Below the pieces are notes generated by a model. That model saw only the letters and a program-made list of their open reading frames with translations, was not told the origin of the DNA and made no database searches. A stretch of DNA of 7,520 bases from Candidatus Bathyarchaeota archaeon (GTDB taxonomy: Archaea; Thermoproteota; Bathyarchaeia; 40CM-2-53-6; FEN-987): the NCBI GenBank assembly GCA_023247835.1, contig JAHFFU010000042.1, positions 1 to 7,520 of the forward strand, written 5' to 3'. Of the stretch, positions 1-5,474 are shown piece by piece. Made by a program: the position numbers and the translations under genes. How positions within the stretch are numbered: the first letter of the stretch is position 1; every line of letters starts with the position of its first letter.

Positions 1-114
1 GATAAAGCGACAAGAGACCTTATGCGAATCAGAAGTATGCGTGGAGTGAGCTTTGACCGAGAATGGCATGAGCTGAAGGTCGGGAACAACTTCGAAGTCA
101 CCCTCCAAAAGTAG
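1..114 (+). CDS. C-terminal end of a RecA/KaiC-like protein (5' end outside window)
   Basis: Only the last 37 codons are present, in frame 1 and ending with TAG at 112-114. The peptide contains the motifs RIRSMRG and REWHELKV. Aligned without gaps to the last 37 residues of the complete protein encoded at 294-1055 (RVRSLKG, SSWHEIEV), it matches at 13 positions, with many conservative changes. It is therefore most likely a tandem paralogue of that gene. The R-x-R-S-x-(R/K)-G followed by an H-E-(I/L)-x-V strand resembles the end of the KaiC/RadA-type core, where an MRG-like turn precedes a final beta strand. Nothing can be said about its Walker motifs, start or function from this fragment. Confidence 0.75.
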   Translation, partial: DKATRDLMRIRSMRGVSFDREWHELKVGNNFEVTLQK

Positions 115-180
115 CTATTAAGTCCGCAAGGTTCTGGAGGAGTTGTTAGGGGATTCTTCCCATAAAGACATGAAGGCTAT

Positions 181-221
181 TTTAGTGTGTGTGTGTGGGT
201 CTAGTGGTGCGCACACACACA
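181..221. repeat. TG-rich intergenic repeat, copy 0, with inverted CA arm
   Basis: The copy begins TTTAGTGTGTGTGTGTGGGT and continues with CTAGTGGTGCG, the same block seen three more times after position 1064. This copy alone continues into a CACACACACA tract (212-221), which can pair with TGTGTGTGTG at 186-195. That gives a 10-bp stem with a 16-nt loop. It lies 66 nt downstream of the stop of the truncated paralogue. No oligo-T follows, so it does not look like a classical terminator. Alternating purine-pyrimidine DNA of this kind could also adopt unusual structures, but that is inference. Confidence 0.7.
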
Positions 222-293
222 GAATGAAGCTCCCCGAAATGTTCATCTCGCAAGGCTAATTGGTGAGAAATCGGATTCTTTCAAGGGTTAAGG

Positions 294-1055
294 TTGCCTT
301 CATCTGAACGTTACAATATTCCTATCCTTTCGCAGTTAGTCCCGGATGGAATCAAGCCCGGTACAATTTTCGTTGTCGAGTTCGATCCTGACTCTCAATG
401 GTTGTCCGTTGCCACAACCATCGTAGCACGGAACCTGCAAGAAGACGGTAACTCTAGCTATTTGGCATTGGCTAGACCCATTGAAGATGTCAGGATTGCC
501 CTTTCCTCATTAGGAGTCGATGTTCTATCAGCCATCAAGGCGGGCCGTCTCGCCATTGACGACTGGTACACCGCGTCGCTAACAGGAGGCCGTATTGACA
601 CTGAGCCTGGAAGAGTATCCTGGTTCGAGCCGATCGAGAGTGGTGACCGCGTGCGCTCTCTGAAAATTGCTGACCTCAGCGTCGAATTTCTCAGGTGGAC
701 CAAGGAAGAAGCAGAACCTAAGCCGGGCGCGTTGGTTTTGGTGGATTCTTGCTCAACGTACTTGCGTTTCAACGAAGAGAAACCGTTTGTGGAATGGATG
801 GAGAGCAGAGTAAACCCAAACCAGCGCAGGAACAAGTTCATTACGATGCAGGGTTTCGCTCGTGGTGTTCATAGTGAATGGTTATACAAGCGCTTGGAAG
901 CGGCGAGTGATGGCGTAGTAGATATTAGAGTCATAGAGAAGGAGGGTAGGGCAAAGGATTTCCTGAGAGTGAGAAGCCTCAAGGGACAGCCTCGTGATTC
1001 TTCTTGGCATGAGATCGAGGTCAAACCAAACGGCGAAGCAGTGTTGAGCAGTTAG
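294..1055 (+). CDS. RecA/KaiC-like domain protein with degenerate Walker A (RAD55-like family)
   Basis: A 253-residue soluble protein. Its layout follows the KaiC/RadA-type RecA core. A lead-in (IPILSQLVPDGIKPG, 9-23) precedes a first strand (TIFVVEF, 24-30). Where the nucleotide-binding GxxGxGKT loop is expected there is FDPDSQWLSV (30-39), with no Gly-Lys-Thr/Ser. Next come a second strand (SYLALARP), an AGRLAIDD segment (83-90), a Walker B-like strand LVLVD (147-151) and a C-terminal RVRSLKG/SWHEIEV block (225-243). I infer a RecA-fold protein that has probably lost ordinary ATP binding and may act in regulation or as a partner of an active paralogue. TTG at 294 is the only start codon between the in-frame stop at 264-266 and the domain; the first internal ATG is far inside. 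No clear Shine-Dalgarno or TATA box is visible. A paralogue ends at 114. Family assignment rests on fold pattern, not on a search. Confidence 0.75.
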   Translation: MPSSERYNIPILSQLVPDGIKPGTIFVVEFDPDSQWLSVATTIVARNLQEDGNSSYLALARPIEDVRIALSSLGVDVLSAIKAGRLAIDDWYTASLTGGRIDTEPGRVSWFEPIESGDRVRSLKIADLSVEFLRWTKEEAEPKPGALVLVDSCSTYLRFNEEKPFVEWMESRVNPNQRRNKFITMQGFARGVHSEWLYKRLEAASDGVVDIRVIEKEGRAKDFLRVRSLKGQPRDSSWHEIEVKPNGEAVLSS

Positions 1056-1063
1056 GTGGGCGG

Positions 1064-1115
1064 TTTAGTGTGTGTGTGGGTATGGTGGTGTGGGCGTCGT
1101 AATTTGAACCGTCAT
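1064..1115. repeat. TG-rich tandem repeat, unit 1
   Basis: The unit starts TTTAGTGTGTGTGTGGGT and ends with AATTTGAACCGTCA. It begins 9 nt after the stop of the RecA/KaiC-like gene and is directly abutted by unit 2 at a 52-nt period. The core is shared with the copy at 181, and the AATTTGAAC tail is shared with unit 2. Confidence 0.7.
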
Positions 1116-1164
1116 TTTAGTGTGTGTGGGTCTAATGGTGCGAGCAACCGAATTTGAACTCTGA
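1116..1164. repeat. TG-rich tandem repeat, unit 2
   Basis: The unit starts TTTAGTGTGTGTGGGTCTAA, then TGGTGCGAGCAACCG and AATTTGAACTCTGA. Its GGGTCTAATGGTGCG block is the closest match to GGGTCTAGTGGTGCG in the copy at 181. The TG run is one dinucleotide shorter than in unit 1. It is followed by unit 3 at a 49-nt period. Confidence 0.7.
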
Positions 1165-1205
1165 TTTCGTGTGTGTGTGGTAATCGTGGCGCGAGCAGGG
1201 AAGTT
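1165..1205. repeat. TG-rich tandem repeat, unit 3 (diverged)
   Basis: The unit starts TTTCGTGTGTGTGTGGTAAT, then CGTGGCGCGAGCAGGGAAGTTC. It keeps the TG core and the GCGAGCA element of unit 2 but is more diverged at its end. It stops about 15 nt short of the citrate synthase stop codon. The three units fill most of the 165-nt gap between two convergent genes. Confidence 0.6.
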
Positions 1206-1220
1206 CCGGCCTATAACGGT

Positions 1221-2345
1221 CTAGCGTTTGTCGATTAGGACAACCTTTCTGTCCCGTGGCCCTGTGTACTCCGTTTCGGGTCGAATCAACCTGTTGTTGG
1301 CTACTTGTTCAAGCACGTTCGCTGACCATCCCACGCTTCGGCTCGCGGCAAACGTGGCGGTGAACAGGTCAGGTGGCAATCCGACTGAATCCATGACGAC
1401 AGCGGAGTAGAATTCCACGTTAGTGTACAATTTCCGGTCAGGCCTCTTCTCCTGCAGGATGCGGATTCCCGTTTCCTCAACACGGCGCGCCAAATCAAAG
1501 AACGACTTGTCGGCCGTCTTGCTTGCAATGTCTCGGAGGATTTCAGCGCGCGGGTCCGTGGTCCTGTATACCCGGTGCCCAAACCCCATCAACCTTCTCC
1601 CCGCCTTCAACTCGTCCCTCATCCACGATTCAGCGCGTTCAGGCTTCCCGATATCCTTCAGCATTTGCAGAACAGGCGCCGGCGCCCCGCCATGGAGCGG
1701 GCCCTTCAAGGCTCCGATGGCTGCCGTTATGGCCGAGTACATGTCCGACCAAGTTGAAGCCACAATCCTCGCTGTAAAGGTCGAGGTATTCATGCCGTGG
1801 TCGGCTAGCAGGATTAGGTATTTGTTCAGGGCGTCAACCCTGATTGGATCCGGTTCTTTCCCTGTGAGCATGTAAATGTAGTTCGCGGCATGCCCGAGCT
1901 CAGACCGCGGTTCAACTGGTTCTTGGCCTCGGCGAAGCCGGTCAAATGCGGCGTTGATTGTTGGCATCTTGGCGGTGATCGTAATTGCGTCTGAGATGTC
2001 CGGTTTCTTAAGGGGAGTGCCAGTTCCCAGTGTGGATATGGCGGTTCGAAGTACGTCTAGAGTGTTTGATGTGCGCGGAAGGTTGCGTATCATGGTCTTC
2101 AGGTTTGGCGGGATCGGGCGCTCTTCTCCCAAACGCTTCTTCAGGTCAGCGACCTGGGCCCGTGTCGGTAGGTCCCCATTCCAGAGAAGGTGAGCGACTT
2201 CTTCGAAGGTTAGGTTCGCGGCTAGGTCGTGAATGTCATACCCTCGATAGATGAGACGCCCCGCATTCCCATCAATCAGGCATATGCCACTAGTGTCAAT
2301 GATGACGCCCTCCAACCCCTTCGCAACCGCCTTTGCAACCGTCAT
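1221..2345 (-). CDS. gltA: Citrate synthase
   Basis: It condenses oxaloacetate with acetyl-CoA to citrate, the entry step of the citric acid cycle; cytosolic. The 374-residue length is typical of the short archaeal/Gram-positive type. Family landmarks are present. ADHGMNTSTF carries H183 and GPLHGGA carries H218. MGFGHRVYRTTDPRA carries the catalytic H257 and R266, and RLIRP (352-356) supplies a substrate Arg. The catalytic Asp normally found in the N-V-D-F-Y-S motif is Glu here (NVEFYSA, E311, codon GAA). The usual AHVLEQ reads ANVLEQ (N343). Both changes were checked at codon level. A 2-methylcitrate synthase cannot be excluded from sequence alone. The ATG at 2345 gives the family-typical N-terminus (GLEGVIIDTSGICLIDG). 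A same-strand MFS transporter lies 62 nt upstream. A TATA-like CGTAATAAGC about 37 nt before the ATG suggests that it may also have its own promoter. Confidence 0.93.
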   Translation of the reverse strand: MTVAKAVAKGLEGVIIDTSGICLIDGNAGRLIYRGYDIHDLAANLTFEEVAHLLWNGDLPTRAQVADLKKRLGEERPIPPNLKTMIRNLPRTSNTLDVLRTAISTLGTGTPLKKPDISDAITITAKMPTINAAFDRLRRGQEPVEPRSELGHAANYIYMLTGKEPDPIRVDALNKYLILLADHGMNTSTFTARIVASTWSDMYSAITAAIGALKGPLHGGAPAPVLQMLKDIGKPERAESWMRDELKAGRRLMGFGHRVYRTTDPRAEILRDIASKTADKSFFDLARRVEETGIRILQEKRPDRKLYTNVEFYSAVVMDSVGLPPDLFTATFAASRSVGWSANVLEQVANNRLIRPETEYTGPRDRKVVLIDKR

Positions 2346-2376
2346 GGCTCAAATCACGCCCCCTGCCACTCCCCCG

Positions 2377-2389
2377 CTTATTACGTAAT
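2377..2389 (-). promoter_or_regulatory. Possible TATA box for citrate synthase, within a 10-bp palindrome
   Basis: On the minus strand the sequence reads ATTACGTAATAAG. ATTACGTAAT (2380-2389) is a perfect palindrome. The TAATAA part is centred about 37 nt before the citrate synthase ATG, the same spacing seen for the transporter, phosphoribosyltransferase and rhodanese genes here. It sits in the 62-nt gap after the transporter stop. The match is weak and could be chance. Confidence 0.3.
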
Positions 2390-2407
2390 CTCGCAACGGT
2401 TCGCACC

Positions 2408-3601
2408 CTACTTCCGGCTGGTGTTCTTCCGGCCAAACAAGATCGCGAGGCCTACGGAAATTGCTGCGTAAACAGGGCTCAGCAGCCATGGTAGGTTTGC
2501 GTTCCCTGTAAGTTGCCAAATTGTCCCGCCGAGTAGGGGCGACACGTTTCCCCCGATGTTCAGGAAGAGGCTGAAGGCGCCCACATACATCCCACGTTCG
2601 GCTTCGGGTGCGATTTCTGTTACAAGCGTTTGTGCGATGGGGAAGAACATGTTCTCGCCAAGGGTCATGATGACAACGGCCCCGAGAAGCCAATAGAAGG
2701 TTGGGGCCAAAGCCAGGCCTGTAATGCCGATTGCCAGGATTACTACGCCAAGAATGTACCCGGTCTGCTTAGGGAATTTCTCCAGCCAACTCGAAGTGGG
2801 AAACTGAAGCGCCACGACGGTTGCACCTGAAATAGAGAATAGTGCTCCAACCTGCAGGGTGCTCAAACCCTTGACCTGTGTTGCGAAAATCGGCAGCAGC
2901 GAGTAGAACTGCGTGTAGAACAGCATGGTGAACAGCGAGGCAATACAAAGAACGAGTAAATCCCTATCACGGAGTACGCCAATTTTTGGCAACCTCGGCC
3001 TCTCTAGGCCCATTTTCCGTGATTCAGGTACAAGGCCTATGAAAATTAGAAGGCCAATCAGGCCAAGGAACGAGGAGACTATGAAGAGGGGCAGAAAGGT
3101 CCCAGAATTTGCCAGTATGGCCCCGCCCATCAGTGGGGCCACGATCCATGCAGCGTTGCCGACAATCCTGCTCACCCCATAAGCCGTATTCCTCTTACTC
3201 TCCTCCACCTGGTCCGCGATTATGGTAGTCTCGGAGGCCCGGCCGGCTGAATTCATGACACCGGAGACGGTTATGATTGGGAACACTTGGCTGAAGGTGC
3301 TAGCTGTGGAGAGTGCGGCAGGAATTATTGCCGCGCTTGAGTTTCCAAAGGCGTATACTTTCCTTCTTCCCACCCTGTCAACAAGCCAGCCCATCAGCAG
3401 TGTTGTGAAGGTTCCGATGAGGCCGCTGACAAAGTATAGGAAGGAGACAGCGCCCACCGAGATGCGAAGCTGCTTGTTTAGGAATACGGGCAGGAACGGG
3501 CCGAGCATCGTGGAAGCAAGGCTCGTGACCGCCACGTTCAGCATGAGGTACCAGAAATGCCTGACCCTCGGCACGTTGGAAAGGTACCTTCCACGACTCA
3601 T
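2408..3601 (-). CDS. Major facilitator superfamily transporter (12 helices, DHA1-like)
   Basis: A 397-residue integral membrane protein of the usual length for a 12-helix MFS carrier. The first helix starts near residue 15 (FWYLMLNVAVTSLAS). The diagnostic MFS motif A follows the second helix: GWLVDRVGRRK at 71-81, with D75, R76, G78 and R79-K81. A motif C-like AYGVSRIVGNAAWIVAPLMGG lies in helix 5 (140-160). A basic central loop (ESRKMGLERPRLPK, 193-206) separates the two six-helix halves. The second half continues to LAILFG followed by a basic tail. This pattern fits proton-coupled drug/metabolite exporters, but the substrate cannot be read from sequence. The ATG at 3601 is the only start after the in-frame stop at 3623-3625. 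It is followed by citrate synthase on the same strand, so export or import of an organic acid is possible but unsupported. Confidence 0.9.
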   Translation of the reverse strand: MSRGRYLSNVPRVRHFWYLMLNVAVTSLASTMLGPFLPVFLNKQLRISVGAVSFLYFVSGLIGTFTTLLMGWLVDRVGRRKVYAFGNSSAAIIPAALSTASTFSQVFPIITVSGVMNSAGRASETTIIADQVEESKRNTAYGVSRIVGNAAWIVAPLMGGAILANSGTFLPLFIVSSFLGLIGLLIFIGLVPESRKMGLERPRLPKIGVLRDRDLLVLCIASLFTMLFYTQFYSLLPIFATQVKGLSTLQVGALFSISGATVVALQFPTSSWLEKFPKQTGYILGVVILAIGITGLALAPTFYWLLGAVVIMTLGENMFFPIAQTLVTEIAPEAERGMYVGAFSLFLNIGGNVSPLLGGTIWQLTGNANLPWLLSPVYAAISVGLAILFGRKNTSRK

Positions 3602-3632
3602 CGCCGAATCCGTCCCGTAGCCTTATGCCGCG

Positions 3633-3641
3633 AAATAAATA
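3633..3641 (-). promoter_or_regulatory. TATA box of the MFS transporter gene
   Basis: The minus strand reads TATTTATTT in GC-rich surroundings, centred about 36 nt before the transporter ATG. With the usual archaeal spacing of about 26 nt from TATA to transcription start, the leader would be about 10 nt. Confidence 0.5.
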
Positions 3642-3686
3642 GCTTGCAACGTCGATCGACGGCGGTGCCGGCTGCCAGTTATTTGC

Positions 3687-3700
3687 AATATTTCTTAAAC
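3687..3700 (+). promoter_or_regulatory. TATA region of the phosphoribosyltransferase/lipoyl-TusA operon
   Basis: The plus strand reads AATATTTCTTAAAC, the most AT-rich stretch of the 131-nt divergent intergenic region. The CTTAAA element is centred about 36 nt before the TTG start at 3733, implying a leader of about 10 nt. It is back to back with the transporter promoter, so the two transcripts could share regulation. Confidence 0.45.
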
Positions 3701-3732
3701 AAGTCAACCGTTCTATTGCGCAGGTTGGAAAG

Positions 3733-4761
3733 TTGACGTATCAGATTGGTGGCCGTGAGTCCGGAGTTGTCGTCTTCAAAGAGAACGATGAAGTTAGAGT
3801 GAACGACGATGCCGCTTTAGCACCGGACGCAGTCCGCGGTGAGGTTGGGACGATAGTGAAGATTAACCGGTTTCTGAGCGAGCCAACTCAACTCTCCGAG
3901 GACCTCATCGCGGTCGACCGGTACCAGCAACTTGTCAAGCAGCCCAGGGAGACCGAGATACTCGGCTTCGCCCTCCAGGTTTTCTTTCCCAAGATCGGAG
4001 ACGCGCTACTCGTGGCCTCAAACGAAGTAACTCTTCTCTCAAAATTCCAAGAAAGAATCGACAAACTAGAGGAGAGGCTCATCGCGCACCTCACGGACCC
4101 CCAACAATTCTCCGTTCTTGGAGATGGCGGGCTGGATGTCCCATTCATCAACCAGAATTTTGACGCGCCATTCTTTGGCGACCTAGTCCGATATGTGTTG
4201 AGGCCAAAGCTCGGCAGAAATTCAACGAAGGTTCTCTCACCGGAAGCCTCCGGGCCACCATTGGCGGCGGTATACGCGAGTATGGCCGGCCTCAGCTTCG
4301 TCCGCGCAGTGAAAGTCTATGATATGGCAAGGCCGCAGGTCCCTGGAACCTGGCGCGGGACTGTAGTGGGAGATGTGAAGGTTCCATCCGCCACGAAGAA
4401 AACTGAGCACTATTTCGCAATACCCGAAGGCTCAGTGAGCTCAGAAGACCGCGTGATCATATTCGACGACGTAGGCTTCACAGGAAGGACACGAAACGCC
4501 TGCATACAACTGATAGAGAAAGTTGGAGCTAAGGTTTCTGCGATCGTGAATGTTGTGGAGAAGGCGTACGGTGAGACACGCAACGTAACCGTGAACTCCA
4601 AAGCAATTCTCGGAATAACCGGGTTCGAACCCGAAACCGACAAAACCTGCCGATTGAAAATCAACGAACTGCTCATGAAGCGGCTTGAATCCCCACGCAT
4701 GGTCGGCGGAGTGAAGTACGAGCCGAAGCGATACCTCTCGACCCTTCGCGGCCAGGAATAG
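3733..4761 (+). CDS. Phosphoribosyltransferase-domain protein with long N-terminal extension
   Basis: A 342-residue protein. The C-terminal half (about 165-280) carries a type I phosphoribosyltransferase fold. SPEASGPPLAA (169-179) resembles the E-A-R-G loop of adenine/xanthine phosphoribosyltransferases. It is followed by a hydrophobic strand and lysine (FVRAVKV, 189-195). The PRPP-binding signature VIIFDDVGFTGRT occupies 241-253, with D245 and D246. The first 160 residues are not part of that fold. Residues 14-65 (FKENDEVRVNDDA, GEVGTIVKI) look like a small SH3/KOW-type beta barrel. Residues 100-120 (LLSKFQERIDKLEERL) are probably helical. At nearly twice the length of adenine phosphoribosyltransferase, it may be a regulator or a base-specific enzyme; I do not recognise the exact family. 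TTG at 3733 is the first usable start and fits the TATA spacing. The next gene follows after 21 nt, suggesting one operon. Confidence 0.75.
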   Translation: MTYQIGGRESGVVVFKENDEVRVNDDAALAPDAVRGEVGTIVKINRFLSEPTQLSEDLIAVDRYQQLVKQPRETEILGFALQVFFPKIGDALLVASNEVTLLSKFQERIDKLEERLIAHLTDPQQFSVLGDGGLDVPFINQNFDAPFFGDLVRYVLRPKLGRNSTKVLSPEASGPPLAAVYASMAGLSFVRAVKVYDMARPQVPGTWRGTVVGDVKVPSATKKTEHYFAIPEGSVSSEDRVIIFDDVGFTGRTRNACIQLIEKVGAKVSAIVNVVEKAYGETRNVTVNSKAILGITGFEPETDKTCRLKINELLMKRLESPRMVGGVKYEPKRYLSTLRGQE

Positions 4762-4782
4762 CGCTTCAAGGAAAAGCGTGAG

Positions 4783-5448
4783 TTGCAAATAGAATACTGC
4801 GATTTCCCAGAAGATGCCCTATACGACCTCGACAACAGCGTATGGGTTAGGCTGGTAAACAAGAACCTTGCCGCTCTTGGCATCACCAGCGTCCACGCTG
4901 CCCTGGCTGGACGACTCAGCAAAGTGAACTTCAAGCCTGTCGGCTCCGCGGTCCGGAAAGGGCAGAGCGTCGCAACCATAGAGAGCGGCAAATACTTCGG
5001 GGTCGTCCGAACCCCGCTTTCTGGGATACTAGTTGAAAGCAACGCTGTTCTAGAAAACCAACCGAAGCTCGCGAACGATTCGCCCTATGAAAACGGTTGG
5101 TTCGTGAAGATTGAAACGAGCTTGCTCCCAGAGGAAATGAGCTCCCTACGTGACTTGGCGAGTGCTCGGGAAACGATAAGGTCGCAGATTAGTCAGCTCA
5201 GGGTTAGGTGTTTCAAGGCTTACCCGGATTATGAGATGTGGGAGATAGGCGTCGAATGCGCCGCCGTCCTCGTCAGGTTGAATGAACTTCTCGAACGTTG
5301 CGCATTGAACGAGGTAATTCACGTGGTTTCTGACGACCCTACTGCGGATATCGAGATGGAGAGGTGGTCTGATCAAACAGGTCAGGCCGTTTTGGAATCA
5401 AGAAAGGAAGGAAAGCTGATGCACTTCATCGTAAAAAAGGTGAAGTGA
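4783..5448 (+). CDS. GcvH-like lipoyl domain fused to TusA-like sulfur-carrier domain
   Basis: A 221-residue cytosolic protein with two recognisable modules. Residues about 10-112 follow glycine-cleavage H protein: a SVWVRL/LGITSVHAAL start, then VATIESGK with K70 where the lipoyl lysine sits, and then PLSGILVESNAVLENQPKLA and SPYENGWFVKI. Residues about 148-220 follow TusA/SirA: an EIGVEC strand with C159 at the sulfur-carrying cysteine, a helix (VLVRLNELLE), IHVVSDDPTADIE with the conserved DDP (184-186), a WSDQTGQAVLES helix and strand, and a final LMHFIVKK strand. The TusA CPxP motif is reduced to CAAV. In known systems lipoate-binding GcvH-like proteins and TusA work in sHdr-type sulfur oxidation, so a sulfur-transfer role is inferred over glycine cleavage. 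TTG at 4783 is the only start codon between the upstream stop (4759-4761, same frame) and the domain; AAGGA at 4769-4773 may serve as ribosome site. A rhodanese gene converges from downstream. Confidence 0.8.
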   Translation: MQIEYCDFPEDALYDLDNSVWVRLVNKNLAALGITSVHAALAGRLSKVNFKPVGSAVRKGQSVATIESGKYFGVVRTPLSGILVESNAVLENQPKLANDSPYENGWFVKIETSLLPEEMSSLRDLASARETIRSQISQLRVRCFKAYPDYEMWEIGVECAAVLVRLNELLERCALNEVIHVVSDDPTADIEMERWSDQTGQAVLESRKEGKLMHFIVKKVK

Positions 5449-5453
5449 AAAAA
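5433..5453 (-). terminator. Oligo-T tracts, probable terminator of the rhodanese gene
   Basis: Read on the minus strand, the region just past the rhodanese stop holds two runs of six T (5448-5453 and 5433-5438). The second lies inside the 3' end of the convergent lipoyl-TusA gene. Short T-runs without a required hairpin are the usual intrinsic termination signal in archaea. The matching plus-strand gene has no comparable T-run in the 26-nt gap. Confidence 0.45.
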
Positions 5454-5474
5454 GAGGGGGGATTCCTTAACCAG

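Noticed and set aside
458..841. Minus-strand open frame of 127 codons inside the RecA/KaiC-like gene
   Set aside because: It lies wholly opposite a gene with family-like structure and has no motif or promoter of its own.
1064..1205. tRNA-like pieces: GGTCTAATGGT resembles a D-arm/box A and AATTTGAAC resembles a reversed T-loop
   Set aside because: On neither strand do the flanks form a 5-bp T-stem or an acceptor stem around these pieces, and no anticodon arm can be drawn.
1064..1205. CRISPR-like array
   Set aside because: The units are contiguous and diverge along their whole length; there are no invariant repeats with unique spacers and no cas gene.
4759..4785. Read-through fusion of the phosphoribosyltransferase and lipoyl-TusA proteins, which share a frame
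   Set aside because: A plain TAG separates them, and the second gene has a possible ribosome site and TTG start 21 nt later. Two genes are the simpler reading, with no sign of a recoding element.
4410..5042. Minus-strand open frame of 210 codons
   Set aside because: It is antisense to two well-supported genes, spans their junction, and its product has a low-complexity Ser/Arg/Thr-rich look with no recognisable motif.
4783..5448. Plain glycine-cleavage H protein (gcvH)
   Set aside because: The protein is about 90 residues too long, ends in a TusA-like domain, and has no gcvT or gcvP neighbour.
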